A stretch of DNA of 64,000 nucleotides, taken from Clostridia bacterium. GTDB lineage: Bacteria > Bacillota > Clostridia > Oscillospirales > Acutalibacteraceae. A program made the translations under genes and the position numbers. The notes under the pieces were generated by a model. It searched no databases and was not told the origin of the DNA. It saw nothing but the letters and a program-made list of their open reading frames with translations. Positions 52,731 through 61,482 of the stretch are shown here, piece by piece. Each line of letters opens with the position of its first letter. Within the stretch, counting starts at the first letter, position 1. The DNA is taken from contig JAFUHX010000017.1 in the NCBI GenBank assembly GCA_017474045.1, forward strand, positions 22,280 to 86,279. The letters run 5' to 3'.

Positions 52731-55700
52731 ATGTTAAAGGTTTTTGTTTCGTCAACATTCAGAGATTTTCAAACTGAACGTGATTATATAAGAAATGTTG
52801 TTCAGCCGGAATTATCTGATTTTTTGAGGAAATATGGTATAAGCTTCAGTTTCACAGATCTCAGATGGGGAATCAACACGGAAGAAGCTGATGAAGAGAA
52901 CGAGAAAAAAGTTCTTTCTGTATGTATTAATGAAATTAAACGAGCAAGGCCATATACAATTGTTTTGCTAGGCGAAAGATACGGTTATATTCCTGATGAA
53001 AAATTTATCCGCTATGAAACGGAAAAGAATAAAATGATTCTTGAAGACGAAAAAATCAGTGCTACTCAGCTTGAAATTGAGTTTGCAGCTTTTCAGAAGA
53101 TGGCTTCAAATAATCAGGTGTTTTTTTATATAAGAGAAATGGACTGTTCTGAAAATGCAGTTTTTAGTTCTGAAAGTCCGGAATTATTGGAAAAGCAAAA
53201 TGCCTTAAAAAAAAGAATCTATGGGCTTTACGGTGACAGAGTTCGTTCTTATAAAGCCAACCTTGTTGACGGAAAACCTGATAAGACGTATATTGAAATG
53301 CTTGGACAAGACATAATATATGACCTGAAAAAAGCTATAATTAAGGAACTTGATTTTTCAAAAGACGTTCACGCGTTTGAACATGATAATTCAAACCAAT
53401 GGAATCTCCTGAACGATAAAAAGGAGCATTTTCTTGCCAGAAAAAAGCTTGCAGAGGATTTAGCAGAGAAAATAAAAAAGCCCGAGGCAAGAGTTGCCTT
53501 AGTTGGTAAAACGGGTCTTGGAAAAAGCACTCTTTTTGCAGAGGTGTTAAACCGCTGTAAAGAAAATTTTGATCTTGTTTTGCCTTTTTTCTGCGCAAGT
53601 TCAATACACACATCAACGGAAAAGGATATACTTGGCGAGCTGGTATATCTTCTCGAAAAATATTTTGAGGAAAAGCATATTGAGGAATCTTTTGAAACAA
53701 AAGATTTCATTGAAAAGAAATTTCAAAAGGAAGACCGAGTAAAGAAGCTGCGCTACAGGCTTGTTGAAATGCTTGAAAAAGCCTGTTGCAGAAAAAAACG
53801 GATATTGATTGCGGTTGATGCTCTTGACCAATTGAGTGATTTTGACACAAAAAACAATTTTTTGCTTTTGTCTGATAAAAGCCCTTCGGTTTGTTTGTTT
53901 GTGACGGGAACAGAAGAAGCCTCTATCGCAGAGCACTTTGAAAAAATTCTGCTTTCTCCGCTGTCAGAGCAAGAGAAACGAGATGTTGCAAACAGATTGC
54001 TTTATATTTCGGGAAAAGAGCTGTCTGAAAAAACGCTGGAGTGTCTGTTTGAAAAGAAAAATACAGAGAATCCGTTGTATCTTTATCTCCTTGTTCAACG
54101 GCTGTTGCTTCTTCAATCCGAAGACTACATGAAAATTTATTTGTCAGAAAATACTGCCGGATCAACGCAGGAGAGGCTGCGCGAGCTTATTCGTGAGGCT
54201 CCCGATGATATTGAAGAAATGGCGTTTTTGCTTATTGAAGTTATTGAAAAAATAAGTTCGGTCTCAATCCTTCCTCTTGCTGAAGCGATAGCAATTTCCC
54301 GTTTCGGTCTTCGTCAGAGTGACCTTGAAAAACTATACAAAAACAAAGGGATGACGCTGAGAACTCTTGATTTGGTTTTGTTTGTTAATTATATTGATGA
54401 GGTTTGTTTTTACAGAAGTGACGGTCAGATAGATTTTATGCATAAATGCGTTAGAAACGCTGTTTTGAAACATATTGACGATCCTTTTTCCGTTCATAAC
54501 AATATCATTCATGCTTTAAAAGAAAATCCGGAAGATGATCCGGTAAAACTTGAGGAGTTTCAATATCATCTGATTAAAGCAAAGAAAAAGAAGATGTTTG
54601 TAGAATATATAGGAAATCTTTCAAGAAGTAATAATGCAGAAAGAATAATAATAAGTAACGCTGTTAATCTGTTGAAGCTTGCACTGAAAATGGGAAAAGA
54701 CGGTGTAGAAGCCCTATTGTCTGATTTTGATAATTGGAATGATTGTCAGTCATATTATAATGAGACGGAAAATAAAACTTCTCTTGTAGCTTTTGAGGAT
54801 TTTGCAGCATTTTTGTTTTATCTTTCAGTTCAGCTCAAGCATGTTACAGACGAAACTCGCAACGAATTGGAAGTTTACATGAAATTCTGCAATTATTGTA
54901 TCGAAAAGCTGGAGTCAGCATATAACTTGAATAAAAACAGCCAGGAAATCGTAATGCTATATTCTGACTGCCTGTCATGTCTTCATGATGTTTATAGTTC
55001 TCTCGGCATGTATGAAAGGGCTGCTTTAGAGGCAGACAAGGCATATGATTTGTGGGATGAAGCAATATCGCTGGGGCAAACAGAAAATAACACAATAAAG
55101 CTTATTTATAAGCTTATAGACACCATTATCTCAAAACAAAAAACAGAAGATAAAAAGCTTCATGAAGAAGCGATTGAATCTACAGAGGCTATCCGATATA
55201 TGATGGCTTCTATAATCGAGGAAAAACCTATCTTGATTTATGTTAAGATATTTTTGTTAACTTTTTTCCTTGAAGGAATAACGCTATACAACATGAGTCC
55301 TCAGGAAAACAGAGGAAAAGCAATCAGCAGCTTTAAAGAGGGACTGGATTTTATAAGAGCTTATGACAGAGATATTATTGATGAACATCTGAGTACTGCC
55401 GAAAGAATGTTTGTTACAGAGCTGTTGAAACTGGGCGAAACAGATCCTTTGATTGATGCTCTGGAATTAGCAGAAGAGGAATTGGAGAAAACCGAAAAAG
55501 AGTTTATCTTATCTCCGTCAACTACTTCTGAGATTGCACTTCTCAACGCTCTTGAAAACATCATTGTATTTCTTAAAGATTCGACATCTCTTGAAAGACT
55601 GAATGAAGCTCTTTTTTATGCGAAAAGGGCTGTTGAGCATGCAGAGTCTGTAAATAAAAAACAGGAATCTGAGAAAAGCATATATGATTTATCAAGAATG

Positions 55701-56186
55701 TTTGTTTACCGTGGTGAAATATATCTGAAAATTCATGAGATTACAGATGATAATATCTCAGATGGTCTGGCGTTTAACAATCTGATGTTTGCACGAAATT
55801 ATATAGACAAGCTGAAGTCTGATAATAATGCATTGTTTTGCCAATTTCGCTTTGATATAAATGAAAAAATTTTCATTGTGCTTTTCAAAATGCCGGAGCA
55901 ACGCCGGTTGGCAAGGACTTTTCTTGTTGAAACAATGAATATTGCGGAAGAAATGTTCAATAAATTTTCTTCTGCAGAGAGTACTTATGTTTATTCGAGA
56001 GCAAGGCTTAATGTGGTTGCATATAATATCAGCAGCGGCATAAAAAAAACAATGACAGACTCTTTGGAAATTTTGGAAGAAGTTGAAGGCTTAATTTCGG
56101 AATATACAGGGAAAGAGAATGCTGAAAGTTTTGATTTTCTTATGGATAAAATACAATATTACAGAGACTTAATATTGAATGAGTAA
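52731..56186 (+). CDS. DUF4062-STAND (NACHT-like) NTPase with helical repeat C-terminus
   Basis: ATG 52731 follows AAGGAG at 9 nt and gives 1151 aa. The N-terminus is a DUF4062 domain (VFVSSTFRDFQTERDYI, then TDLRWGIN near residue 45). The P-loop GKTGLGKST is near residues 258-266 and Walker B (ILIAVDALDQL) near 358. A winged-helix-like region and a long helical TPR-like part fill residues about 480-1151. This order matches STAND ATPases such as TEP1/NPHP3-like animal proteins and bacterial NLR-like defence proteins: an N-terminal effector, a switch ATPase and a C-terminal sensor. It sits beside a restriction-modification system at a tRNA scar, which supports a defence role. No separate nuclease, TIR or protease domain is visible, so DUF4062 would be the effector or signalling part. 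The gene looks more AT-rich than its neighbours. Confidence 0.82.
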   Translation: MLKVFVSSTFRDFQTERDYIRNVVQPELSDFLRKYGISFSFTDLRWGINTEEADEENEKKVLSVCINEIKRARPYTIVLLGERYGYIPDEKFIRYETEKNKMILEDEKISATQLEIEFAAFQKMASNNQVFFYIREMDCSENAVFSSESPELLEKQNALKKRIYGLYGDRVRSYKANLVDGKPDKTYIEMLGQDIIYDLKKAIIKELDFSKDVHAFEHDNSNQWNLLNDKKEHFLARKKLAEDLAEKIKKPEARVALVGKTGLGKSTLFAEVLNRCKENFDLVLPFFCASSIHTSTEKDILGELVYLLEKYFEEKHIEESFETKDFIEKKFQKEDRVKKLRYRLVEMLEKACCRKKRILIAVDALDQLSDFDTKNNFLLLSDKSPSVCLFVTGTEEASIAEHFEKILLSPLSEQEKRDVANRLLYISGKELSEKTLECLFEKKNTENPLYLYLLVQRLLLLQSEDYMKIYLSENTAGSTQERLRELIREAPDDIEEMAFLLIEVIEKISSVSILPLAEAIAISRFGLRQSDLEKLYKNKGMTLRTLDLVLFVNYIDEVCFYRSDGQIDFMHKCVRNAVLKHIDDPFSVHNNIIHALKENPEDDPVKLEEFQYHLIKAKKKKMFVEYIGNLSRSNNAERIIISNAVNLLKLALKMGKDGVEALLSDFDNWNDCQSYYNETENKTSLVAFEDFAAFLFYLSVQLKHVTDETRNELEVYMKFCNYCIEKLESAYNLNKNSQEIVMLYSDCLSCLHDVYSSLGMYERAALEADKAYDLWDEAISLGQTENNTIKLIYKLIDTIISKQKTEDKKLHEEAIESTEAIRYMMASIIEEKPILIYVKIFLLTFFLEGITLYNMSPQENRGKAISSFKEGLDFIRAYDRDIIDEHLSTAERMFVTELLKLGETDPLIDALELAEEELEKTEKEFILSPSTTSEIALLNALENIIVFLKDSTSLERLNEALFYAKRAVEHAESVNKKQESEKSIYDLSRMFVYRGEIYLKIHEITDDNISDGLAFNNLMFARNYIDKLKSDNNALFCQFRFDINEKIFIVLFKMPEQRRLARTFLVETMNIAEEMFNKFSSAESTYVYSRARLNVVAYNISSGIKKTMTDSLEILEEVEGLISEYTGKENAESFDFLMDKIQYYRDLILNE

Positions 56187-56290
56187 CTCCGGAAAACAAG
56201 GAGCTTTTTCGTAAAAGCAATAAATCGACAATAAAGCTAAAATTTCAGGCTTAGATTGACAAAACTAACAAAACTATAAAAAATCCTAAA

Positions 56291-56336
56291 AAAAACCGAG
56301 ACTTGTTTTTTTACGCAAATCTCGGTTTTTTAGTTT
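56291..56336. terminator. Bidirectional terminator after the STAND gene
   Basis: AAAAACCGAGA at 56291-56301 pairs with TCTCGGTTTTT at 56320-56330. Both ends are A- or T-rich. Confidence 0.9.
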
Positions 56337-56360
56337 TATCAGCTATCATGGTGTTTATGA

Positions 56361-56389
56361 TTGAATTTTCTCTTTTTGTGTGCTATAAT
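56361..56389 (+). promoter_or_regulatory. Promoter of the YeiH-family gene
   Basis: TTGAAT at 56361-56366 and TATAAT at 56384-56389 are spaced by 17 nt. Transcription would begin near 56396, so the ATG at 56398 would be leaderless; this favours the start at 56446. Confidence 0.85.
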
Positions 56390-56445
56390 GTTGTGAAATG
56401 AAAACACATGAAACGAAAAAGTCAGAAAGGTCTGAGAGAGATATT

Positions 56446-57471
56446 ATGAAAGCCAAAACAAAAAATAACCTTATGTTTCTTTTAGGTGTTGCAATATGCT
56501 TTGCGGTAGCCGGTTTGTCTGTTTTTGCCGAATCGCTTATTCCCGGAGAGCTTTTGGGCGCTTCGATAATTGCTTTGTTTATGGGAACAATTATCAACAG
56601 CTTTTTTCATCCGGCATGGATCAAGCCTGCACTTAAATTCACATCAAAAAGAATTCTGAAGGCTGCCATTATTCTTTTGGGTGCATCTTTGTCTATAAAC
56701 ACGATTATGTCTGTTGGAAAGATGACATTTTTTGTAATGATCTTTACCTTTGCCATGTGTTTTGGCGGCGGTTATTTTGTCCGAAAGATTTTTGGCCTTA
56801 ACTGGAAGCTCAGCAACCTTATTTCAGCCGGAACGGGAATCTGCGGCGGCTCTGCCATTGCTGCCATTGCTCCCGTAATAGACGCTGAAGACAAAGATAT
56901 TGCTTTTGCCATGTCTTCAACCTTCCTTTTTGATATGCTGATGATTGCGCTTTATCCTCTTATGGGTAAGGCGTTGGGAATGTCTGACATTGCTTATGGT
57001 ATCTGGGCAGGAACTTCTGTTAACGATACTGCCAGTGTTGTTGCCTCGGGCTATGCTTTTTCTGAGGCTGCAGGAGACTTCGCAACAATGGTCAAGCTCA
57101 CAAGAACCATTGCAATTATTCCCACCGTTTTGGTCTTTGCTTATATCGGAACCCGTATAAAGCAAAAGGAGCTGAAAGCGGAAAATAACGGTCAGAAAGT
57201 GAACATTGTGAAAATCATACCCTGGTTTATCGGCGGCTTTCTTTTGTTGGCTGTTTTCAACAGCGTGGGCTATATTCCTGCCGAGGTTTCAGGGGTAATA
57301 AAAAGCGCAAGCAAGTTTTTAATGGTTACTGCTCTGGCGGCAATCGGTCTGGGAACAAGCATAACAGACTTTAAGAAAGCCGGACTAAAACCGATGTTTT
57401 ACGGAATAACAATTGACACTCTGGTAACATTAACAGCCTTGGTTGTTATCTGGTGTATGGGCCTTATGTAA
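56446..57471 (+). CDS. YeiH/UPF0324-family membrane protein (putative sulfate exporter)
   Basis: The 341-aa protein has about ten hydrophobic segments. It carries the family patterns LGASLS, GTGICGGSAIAAIAPV with a re-entrant-type Gly/Ala stretch, and WAGTSVNDTASVVASG. The annotated role (sulfate export) rests on weak evidence for the family, so the substrate is unproven. The start is ATG 56446, the first start well inside the transcript; GAGAGAG lies a few bases upstream as a modest ribosome-binding site. The upstream ATG at 56398 would add 16 polar residues. A terminator follows at 57531. Confidence 0.88.
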   Translation: MKAKTKNNLMFLLGVAICFAVAGLSVFAESLIPGELLGASIIALFMGTIINSFFHPAWIKPALKFTSKRILKAAIILLGASLSINTIMSVGKMTFFVMIFTFAMCFGGGYFVRKIFGLNWKLSNLISAGTGICGGSAIAAIAPVIDAEDKDIAFAMSSTFLFDMLMIALYPLMGKALGMSDIAYGIWAGTSVNDTASVVASGYAFSEAAGDFATMVKLTRTIAIIPTVLVFAYIGTRIKQKELKAENNGQKVNIVKIIPWFIGGFLLLAVFNSVGYIPAEVSGVIKSASKFLMVTALAAIGLGTSITDFKKAGLKPMFYGITIDTLVTLTALVVIWCMGLM

Positions 57472-57485
57472 AACATTATAAAAAA

Positions 57486-57805
57486 GGGGCGGTAAAAAAA
57501 GCGCAGACCGCATAAACCTAAACAACATAAAGGTTTCTTCAGATTGCAAAATTTGGAGAAACCTTTTTAACATTTATAAGTCTAAAACTTTTAGATCGTA
57601 AAAATATCATGGTTCATGCTATAAGCAAACTTCGCCTCTCGGCGTACCTTTGTACGCCTTCGGGTGACCAAAAACGAAGCTAAAGCTTTGCTTTTGCTCA
57701 GTTTGCTTATTCTGCATCTTTTTTTCCTCGCCCCTTGGGGCGGTAAAAAAAAGCAAATTTTCGCAAGATGAAACGGACACGGCAAGCCGTGTCCCTACTA
57801 AACAT
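57486..57805. repeat. Hairpin-rich non-coding intergenic element
   Basis: GGGGCGGTAAAAAAA occurs at 57486-57500 and again near 57737-57751. Between and just after them are several short hairpins: GCGTAC/GTACGC near 57643, CGAAGC and AAAGCTTTG near 57675, CGCCCC/GGGGCG near 57730 and GACACGGC/GCCGTGTC near 57777. Short frames run through it on the minus strand but have no ribosome-binding site. It looks like an accumulated intergenic repeat element. Confidence 0.4.
57531..57569 (+). terminator. Terminator after the YeiH gene
   Basis: AGGTTTCT at 57531-57538 pairs with AGAAACCT at 57557-57564, followed by TTTTTAA. Confidence 0.75.
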
Positions 57806-57818
57806 AAAACAGCAAAAA

Positions 57819-57864
57819 CCATTGTATCAGCTGAAAAATCCGGCTTTTACAATGGCTTTTTTTA
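57819..57864. terminator. Terminator between the YeiH and FAD/Rieske genes
   Basis: CCATTGTA at 57819-57826 pairs with TACAATGG at 57848-57855, with TTTTTTT on the plus side and TTTTT on the minus side. It probably serves the minus-strand gene starting at 59236. Confidence 0.7.
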
Positions 57865-57925
57865 TATTGACTTGCCTGTTTTAAAGAATTTGCAACACTT
57901 AAGTTTTTTTACAGTTCTTTTTAAA

Positions 57926-59236
57926 TCATTTCTTCGGCTTCTTTTTCAGGTCGGCGGTGGAAGGGCTGTCAAGAAGCTTTCCTTCTTCACTGAAGCGTGA
58001 GCCGTGGCAGCTGCAGTCCCAGGAGTGCTCTTCTTTGTTATATTTCAGAGCACAGCCTAAATGAGGGCAGCGGGGCACTGTGGGTGTCAGAAGACCGAGA
58101 AGGGACTCAAAGGTATTAACGGCAAGCTGAGGGCGAAGCATGGTTCTTGAGGGTGAAAAGATGGAAGAAAAAGGGCTTTCTTTTCCTGAAATCAAATCTG
58201 AAAGAAGAAGGGCTGAAACCATGGCTGAGGTAAAGCCCCATTTATTGAAGCCGGTGGTAACATAAACGTTAGGTGTGTTTTTGGAATATTGACCGATATA
58301 TGAAACACCGTCAAGAGTCATGCAATCCTGAGCTGCCCAGCGATAGCTGATTTCAGCTTCGGGAAAGTTCTTTTCGGCAAAGGCTTCAAGCTCGCGCCAA
58401 CCTCCGCCGCTTTTTCCTGTTCGGTGAGCACCGCCGCCTAAAATTAAAAAGTCTTTATAGTTTCTGAAGGAGAGACCTTTTTCGTCTTCGTCAACATAAA
58501 TTCCGTTAACATTTTTCTTTGCTTCAAGAGCCACAACATAGGAGCGATGCTGAAACATTTTCAAAGGATAAAGTCCATGCTTGTTGAAAATGGGAAAATG
58601 CGTTGCAACAATCAGGTTTTCAAAAAAGATTTCGCCCCGATTGGTAACGGCTTTGTTTTTCTTCAGCTCAAGAACCTTTGTGTTTTCAAAAATCAAAAGG
58701 TCTTCAGAAATTCCCATTGCAAACTTCAAAGGATGAAACTGCCCCTGGTTTTTTATTCTGACCGCACCCTTGATTTTCAGCGGAAGATCGACTTCTTCAA
58801 GGAAATCAGCTTTTAAGCCTAAGCGGTCAAGGGCTTCAATTTCTTTTTCAATTTTTCTTCTGTCTGTTAAAGAATAAACGAAGCTGTCTTTTTTCTCATA
58901 ATCACAAGAGATTTTTTCAAAAAGCTTTTCATATTCTGTCAGGGCTTTTTGATGAGCTTTTAAAAAAAGCTTTGCTTTCTCTTCTCCGAAGGAATGAAGA
59001 ACACGCTGGAAAATCAAGCCATGCTGAATTGAAATTTTTGCAGTTGTGTTTTCAGTAACGCCGCTGAAAATCCGGTTTGATTCAACAACGGCGCAGTCGA
59101 TTCCTGCGGACCGAAGAAAGTGGGAACATAAAATTCCGGCAATACCGCCGCCGATTATTAATGTGTTTGTCTTAAAGTCTCCTTCAAGAGAGTTAAAGCT
59201 TAAAGATCTTTCAAAGTCTGACCAAACAGATTTCAT
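57926..59236 (-). CDS. FAD-dependent oxidoreductase with C-terminal Rieske [2Fe-2S] domain
   Basis: The 436-aa protein opens with a Rossmann FAD-binding motif (IIGGGIAGILCSHFLRSAG, from about residue 27) and a DAO-type fold with GGGAHRTGKSGGG near residue 275. The last 50 residues carry CPH at 390-392 and CSCH at 408-411, the CxH-x15-CxxH pattern that holds a Rieske cluster. Enzymes with this layout oxidise a small substrate, often an amine, and pass electrons through the 2Fe-2S cluster. The substrate is unknown. AAGGGTG lies upstream of the ATG on the minus strand, and the gene stands alone. Confidence 0.9.
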   Translation of the reverse strand: MKSVWSDFERSLSFNSLEGDFKTNTLIIGGGIAGILCSHFLRSAGIDCAVVESNRIFSGVTENTTAKISIQHGLIFQRVLHSFGEEKAKLFLKAHQKALTEYEKLFEKISCDYEKKDSFVYSLTDRRKIEKEIEALDRLGLKADFLEEVDLPLKIKGAVRIKNQGQFHPLKFAMGISEDLLIFENTKVLELKKNKAVTNRGEIFFENLIVATHFPIFNKHGLYPLKMFQHRSYVVALEAKKNVNGIYVDEDEKGLSFRNYKDFLILGGGAHRTGKSGGGWRELEAFAEKNFPEAEISYRWAAQDCMTLDGVSYIGQYSKNTPNVYVTTGFNKWGFTSAMVSALLLSDLISGKESPFSSIFSPSRTMLRPQLAVNTFESLLGLLTPTVPRCPHLGCALKYNKEEHSWDCSCHGSRFSEEGKLLDSPSTADLKKKPKK

Positions 59237-59303
59237 TCTATCGCACCCTTTTTTCTTTTATTTTTTTCAAAGGGTGAAGAGATATTCATTTTCGGTATGT
59301 ATG

Positions 59304-59504
59304 AGTGATATTGCAAATTAAAATTTGCAGTGATATTTTTGATAAATCAAAAGTGATATTGAAGCCTTACGGCTTCAGTGTTATTTTATTCGCAAAAAAC
59401 TGTCCGAAGGACAATAACACTGTGCAAAGCACAATAAAACTGCGAAGCAATATCACTCGCCGTATGGCGAATAAAACTGCCGAGTGTCCTTATGAACACT
59501 CGGC
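59304..59504. repeat. Ordered array of small hairpins joined by 9-nt linkers
   Basis: The left half has linkers AGTGATATT (59304, 59329, 59352) and AGTGTTATT (59377), separated by hairpins GCAAATT/AATTTGC, TTTGAT/ATCAAA and GAAGCC/GGCTTC. The right half has linkers AATAACACT (59413), AATAAAACT (59433), AATATCACT (59449) and AATAAAACT (59470), separated by GTGC/GCAC, GC/GC, CGCC/GGCG and finally GCCGAGTGT/ACACTCGGC (59479-59504). AATATCACT is the exact reverse complement of AGTGATATT, and AATAACACT of AGTGTTATT. The last hairpin can act as a terminator for the minus-strand gene at 59533. Confidence 0.75.
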
Positions 59505-59532
59505 ATAATCTTAGGGCGGGTAAATGTTTTAA

Positions 59533-60501
59533 TTATTCAACAGGAAGAACAATGTCGTAGCTGGGATCGTTTTCTGTTTCAGCAACCCATGTTCCCTGAA
59601 CATAGTCTCTTGCTCTGAAGATTATTTCATCTTCATAAACTTCAACAATGTATCCTGTTCCGGCGTTGTTGTAGGTTCCGTCTTTGTTTTCAATAGACAT
59701 TGAAGGACAGTTGATGGAATGAATACCGTCTATGTTGTTGTAGCTGTCGGGACCGAAGCCTGAGTGAAGGTGACCTGAAATAAGGAAAACATTTTCATAT
59801 TTTGAAAGAATTGCTTTAATTGCATCGCTCTGAGGGCCAACAGTTCCGCCGCCTTCAATAGGGCTGTTCCAGGCAACTTCAACATTGTGGGAATTTTTGA
59901 GGGGCTGATGAAGAATAACGAAAACGGGCTTTCCGTTTTCAGCGGCAACCTCGCTGTTGAGCCAATCTAACTGTGCGTCGCTGAGATAGGCTTCTTCAAA
60001 CTCAGTTCTGTCAGAACCGAGAACGATTACTTTATATCCGTTGATTCTTTCGGAATAGTGAAGACTGTTAACAGATTCGTCACCGTTAAGGTCGTTTGTA
60101 AAGCCTGAGAAACGCTCAACGCTCTGGCAATAGAGACGAAGTCTGATGTCGTGGTTGCCTGAAGCCATTATGTAGCGGGTGTCTAAGCCGCCAATTCCGT
60201 CGGCAACAAGAGAGTATTCTTCAGCAAGACCGTTTTCAGCCATGTCGCCAACACCGATAACAGCGTCAAACTTGCAATCAGCGTTCTGAAGGTCCTGAGA
60301 AGCAGCCTTGAAAATAGGATATCTTCCAAGCATGTAGTTTGAAACCTGAGGGTCAGCAATGAGAGCAAAAACTGCCTGAGCTTCGTCGGGGTTGCTGACT
60401 GTTATGGGCTTTTCTGTTGTTACGTCAGCATAGCTACTGAGAGAAAAAACAAGAGCCATAAGAAGAGTTGTGAGCTTGATTATAATTTTTCTTGATAACA
60501 T
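59533..60501 (-). CDS. Exported calcineurin-like metallophosphoesterase
   Basis: The 322-aa protein has a signal peptide (basic start, hydrophobic core, SYA cleavage near residue 25). The metallophosphoesterase motifs follow: ALIADPQ, VIGVGDMAENG, ASGNHD, a VILHQPL motif and GHLHSG. Together they bind two metal ions for phosphoester hydrolysis. The substrate cannot be told. It starts at ATG 60501 after GGAGGT and is transcribed divergently from the SDR gene, with its own promoter. Confidence 0.9.
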   Translation of the reverse strand: MLSRKIIIKLTTLLMALVFSLSSYADVTTEKPITVSNPDEAQAVFALIADPQVSNYMLGRYPIFKAASQDLQNADCKFDAVIGVGDMAENGLAEEYSLVADGIGGLDTRYIMASGNHDIRLRLYCQSVERFSGFTNDLNGDESVNSLHYSERINGYKVIVLGSDRTEFEEAYLSDAQLDWLNSEVAAENGKPVFVILHQPLKNSHNVEVAWNSPIEGGGTVGPQSDAIKAILSKYENVFLISGHLHSGFGPDSYNNIDGIHSINCPSMSIENKDGTYNNAGTGYIVEVYEDEIIFRARDYVQGTWVAETENDPSYDIVLPVE

Positions 60502-60532
60502 TTTTTCGTACCTCCATTTTTATCTATTCTAT

Positions 60533-60561
60533 AGGTTACCACTACAGAATTAAAATGTCAA
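60533..60561 (-). promoter_or_regulatory. Promoter of the metallophosphoesterase gene
   Basis: On the minus strand TTGACA (60556-60561) and TAACCT (60533-60538) are separated by 17 nt. The -35 is consensus and the -10 weak. Confidence 0.65.
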
Positions 60562-60620
60562 GAAAATGTGGCGAAAAGAGTTTTTAATTTTTTAAAATTT
60601 TAACACCGTGTCAAAAAAGC

Positions 60621-60649
60621 TTGATTTAATAGAAAGAAAAATATATAAT
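60621..60649 (+). promoter_or_regulatory. Promoter of the SDR/kinase operon
   Basis: TTGATT at 60621-60626 and TATAAT at 60644-60649 with a 17-nt spacer. It diverges from the phosphoesterase promoter. Confidence 0.8.
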
Positions 60650-60694
60650 ATCTTTGATATTTTAGGAAGGAAGCGGTTTCGCTGAAGGATAAAA

Positions 60695-61462
60695 ATGAAA
60701 TACACAATGAATTTTGAAAACAAAACAGTTTTAATAACCGGAGCTGCAGGCGGAATAGGCCTTGAATGTGTCAAAGGATATCTTGACAACGGAGCAACTG
60801 TTTTTATGGCTGACTTCAACAAAGAAGAAAATGAAAAACAGGCGGCTCTTCTTTGTGAGGAATACGGCGAAAACAGAGCCTTTGCAATTGCTTGCGACGT
60901 AACAAAAGATGAAGACACAAAAAAGGTTATTGACTTTATAAAAGAAAAGGTCGGAAGACTTGATGTTTTAGTCAACAATGCCGGAACAGGTGCCGGAGTC
61001 AGAAGCATTAACGAAACAAAAGAGGGATGGGAGAAGGTTATCAGTCTCAACCTGACAAGCCATTTCTTCTTTTCTCAGAAAATTGCTCTTGAATTTATGA
61101 TTCCTCAGAAAGAAGGAAAAATCATAAATATGTGTTCTCTCAGCGCGTTTCTCGGAGTTCCCAACTGCGTTGCCTATAGTTCAAGCAAGGGCGCAATTTT
61201 GCAGATGACAAAATCTCTTGCAGGGGAATGGGCAAGATTTAATATTCAGGTTAACTGCGTTTGCCCCGGCTTCGTTGAAACTCCCCTTATTGCCGAAAAC
61301 ATGGCTAACCCCAACTGGATGGCATATATGAATTTGAGAATTCCTCAGAAAAGGTTGGCTCAGCCTTCAGATGTTGTGGGAAGTGTTTTGTTCCTTTCGT
61401 CAAATCTTGCCGATTACATAACAGGAGCCTCACTGATTGTTGACGGCGGATATTCCTGCTGA
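60695..61462 (+). CDS. Short-chain dehydrogenase/reductase
   Basis: The 255-aa protein has the classical SDR layout: TGAAGGIG cofactor loop near residue 15, LVNNAG near residue 92, the catalytic Ser in CSLSAF, the YSSSK Tyr/Lys pair near residue 162 and VCPGFVETP near residue 190. An Asp at the end of beta2 (ADFNKE) suggests NAD rather than NADP, but this is weak evidence. Substrate is unknown. GAAGGA lies about 8 nt before the ATG. A shikimate-kinase-like gene follows after 20 nt, so the two are in one operon, perhaps acting on a related polyol or cyclitol. Confidence 0.9.
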   Translation: MKYTMNFENKTVLITGAAGGIGLECVKGYLDNGATVFMADFNKEENEKQAALLCEEYGENRAFAIACDVTKDEDTKKVIDFIKEKVGRLDVLVNNAGTGAGVRSINETKEGWEKVISLNLTSHFFFSQKIALEFMIPQKEGKIINMCSLSAFLGVPNCVAYSSSKGAILQMTKSLAGEWARFNIQVNCVCPGFVETPLIAENMANPNWMAYMNLRIPQKRLAQPSDVVGSVLFLSSNLADYITGASLIVDGGYSC

Positions 61463-61482
61463 AAAAACGGAGACGAGAAAAA

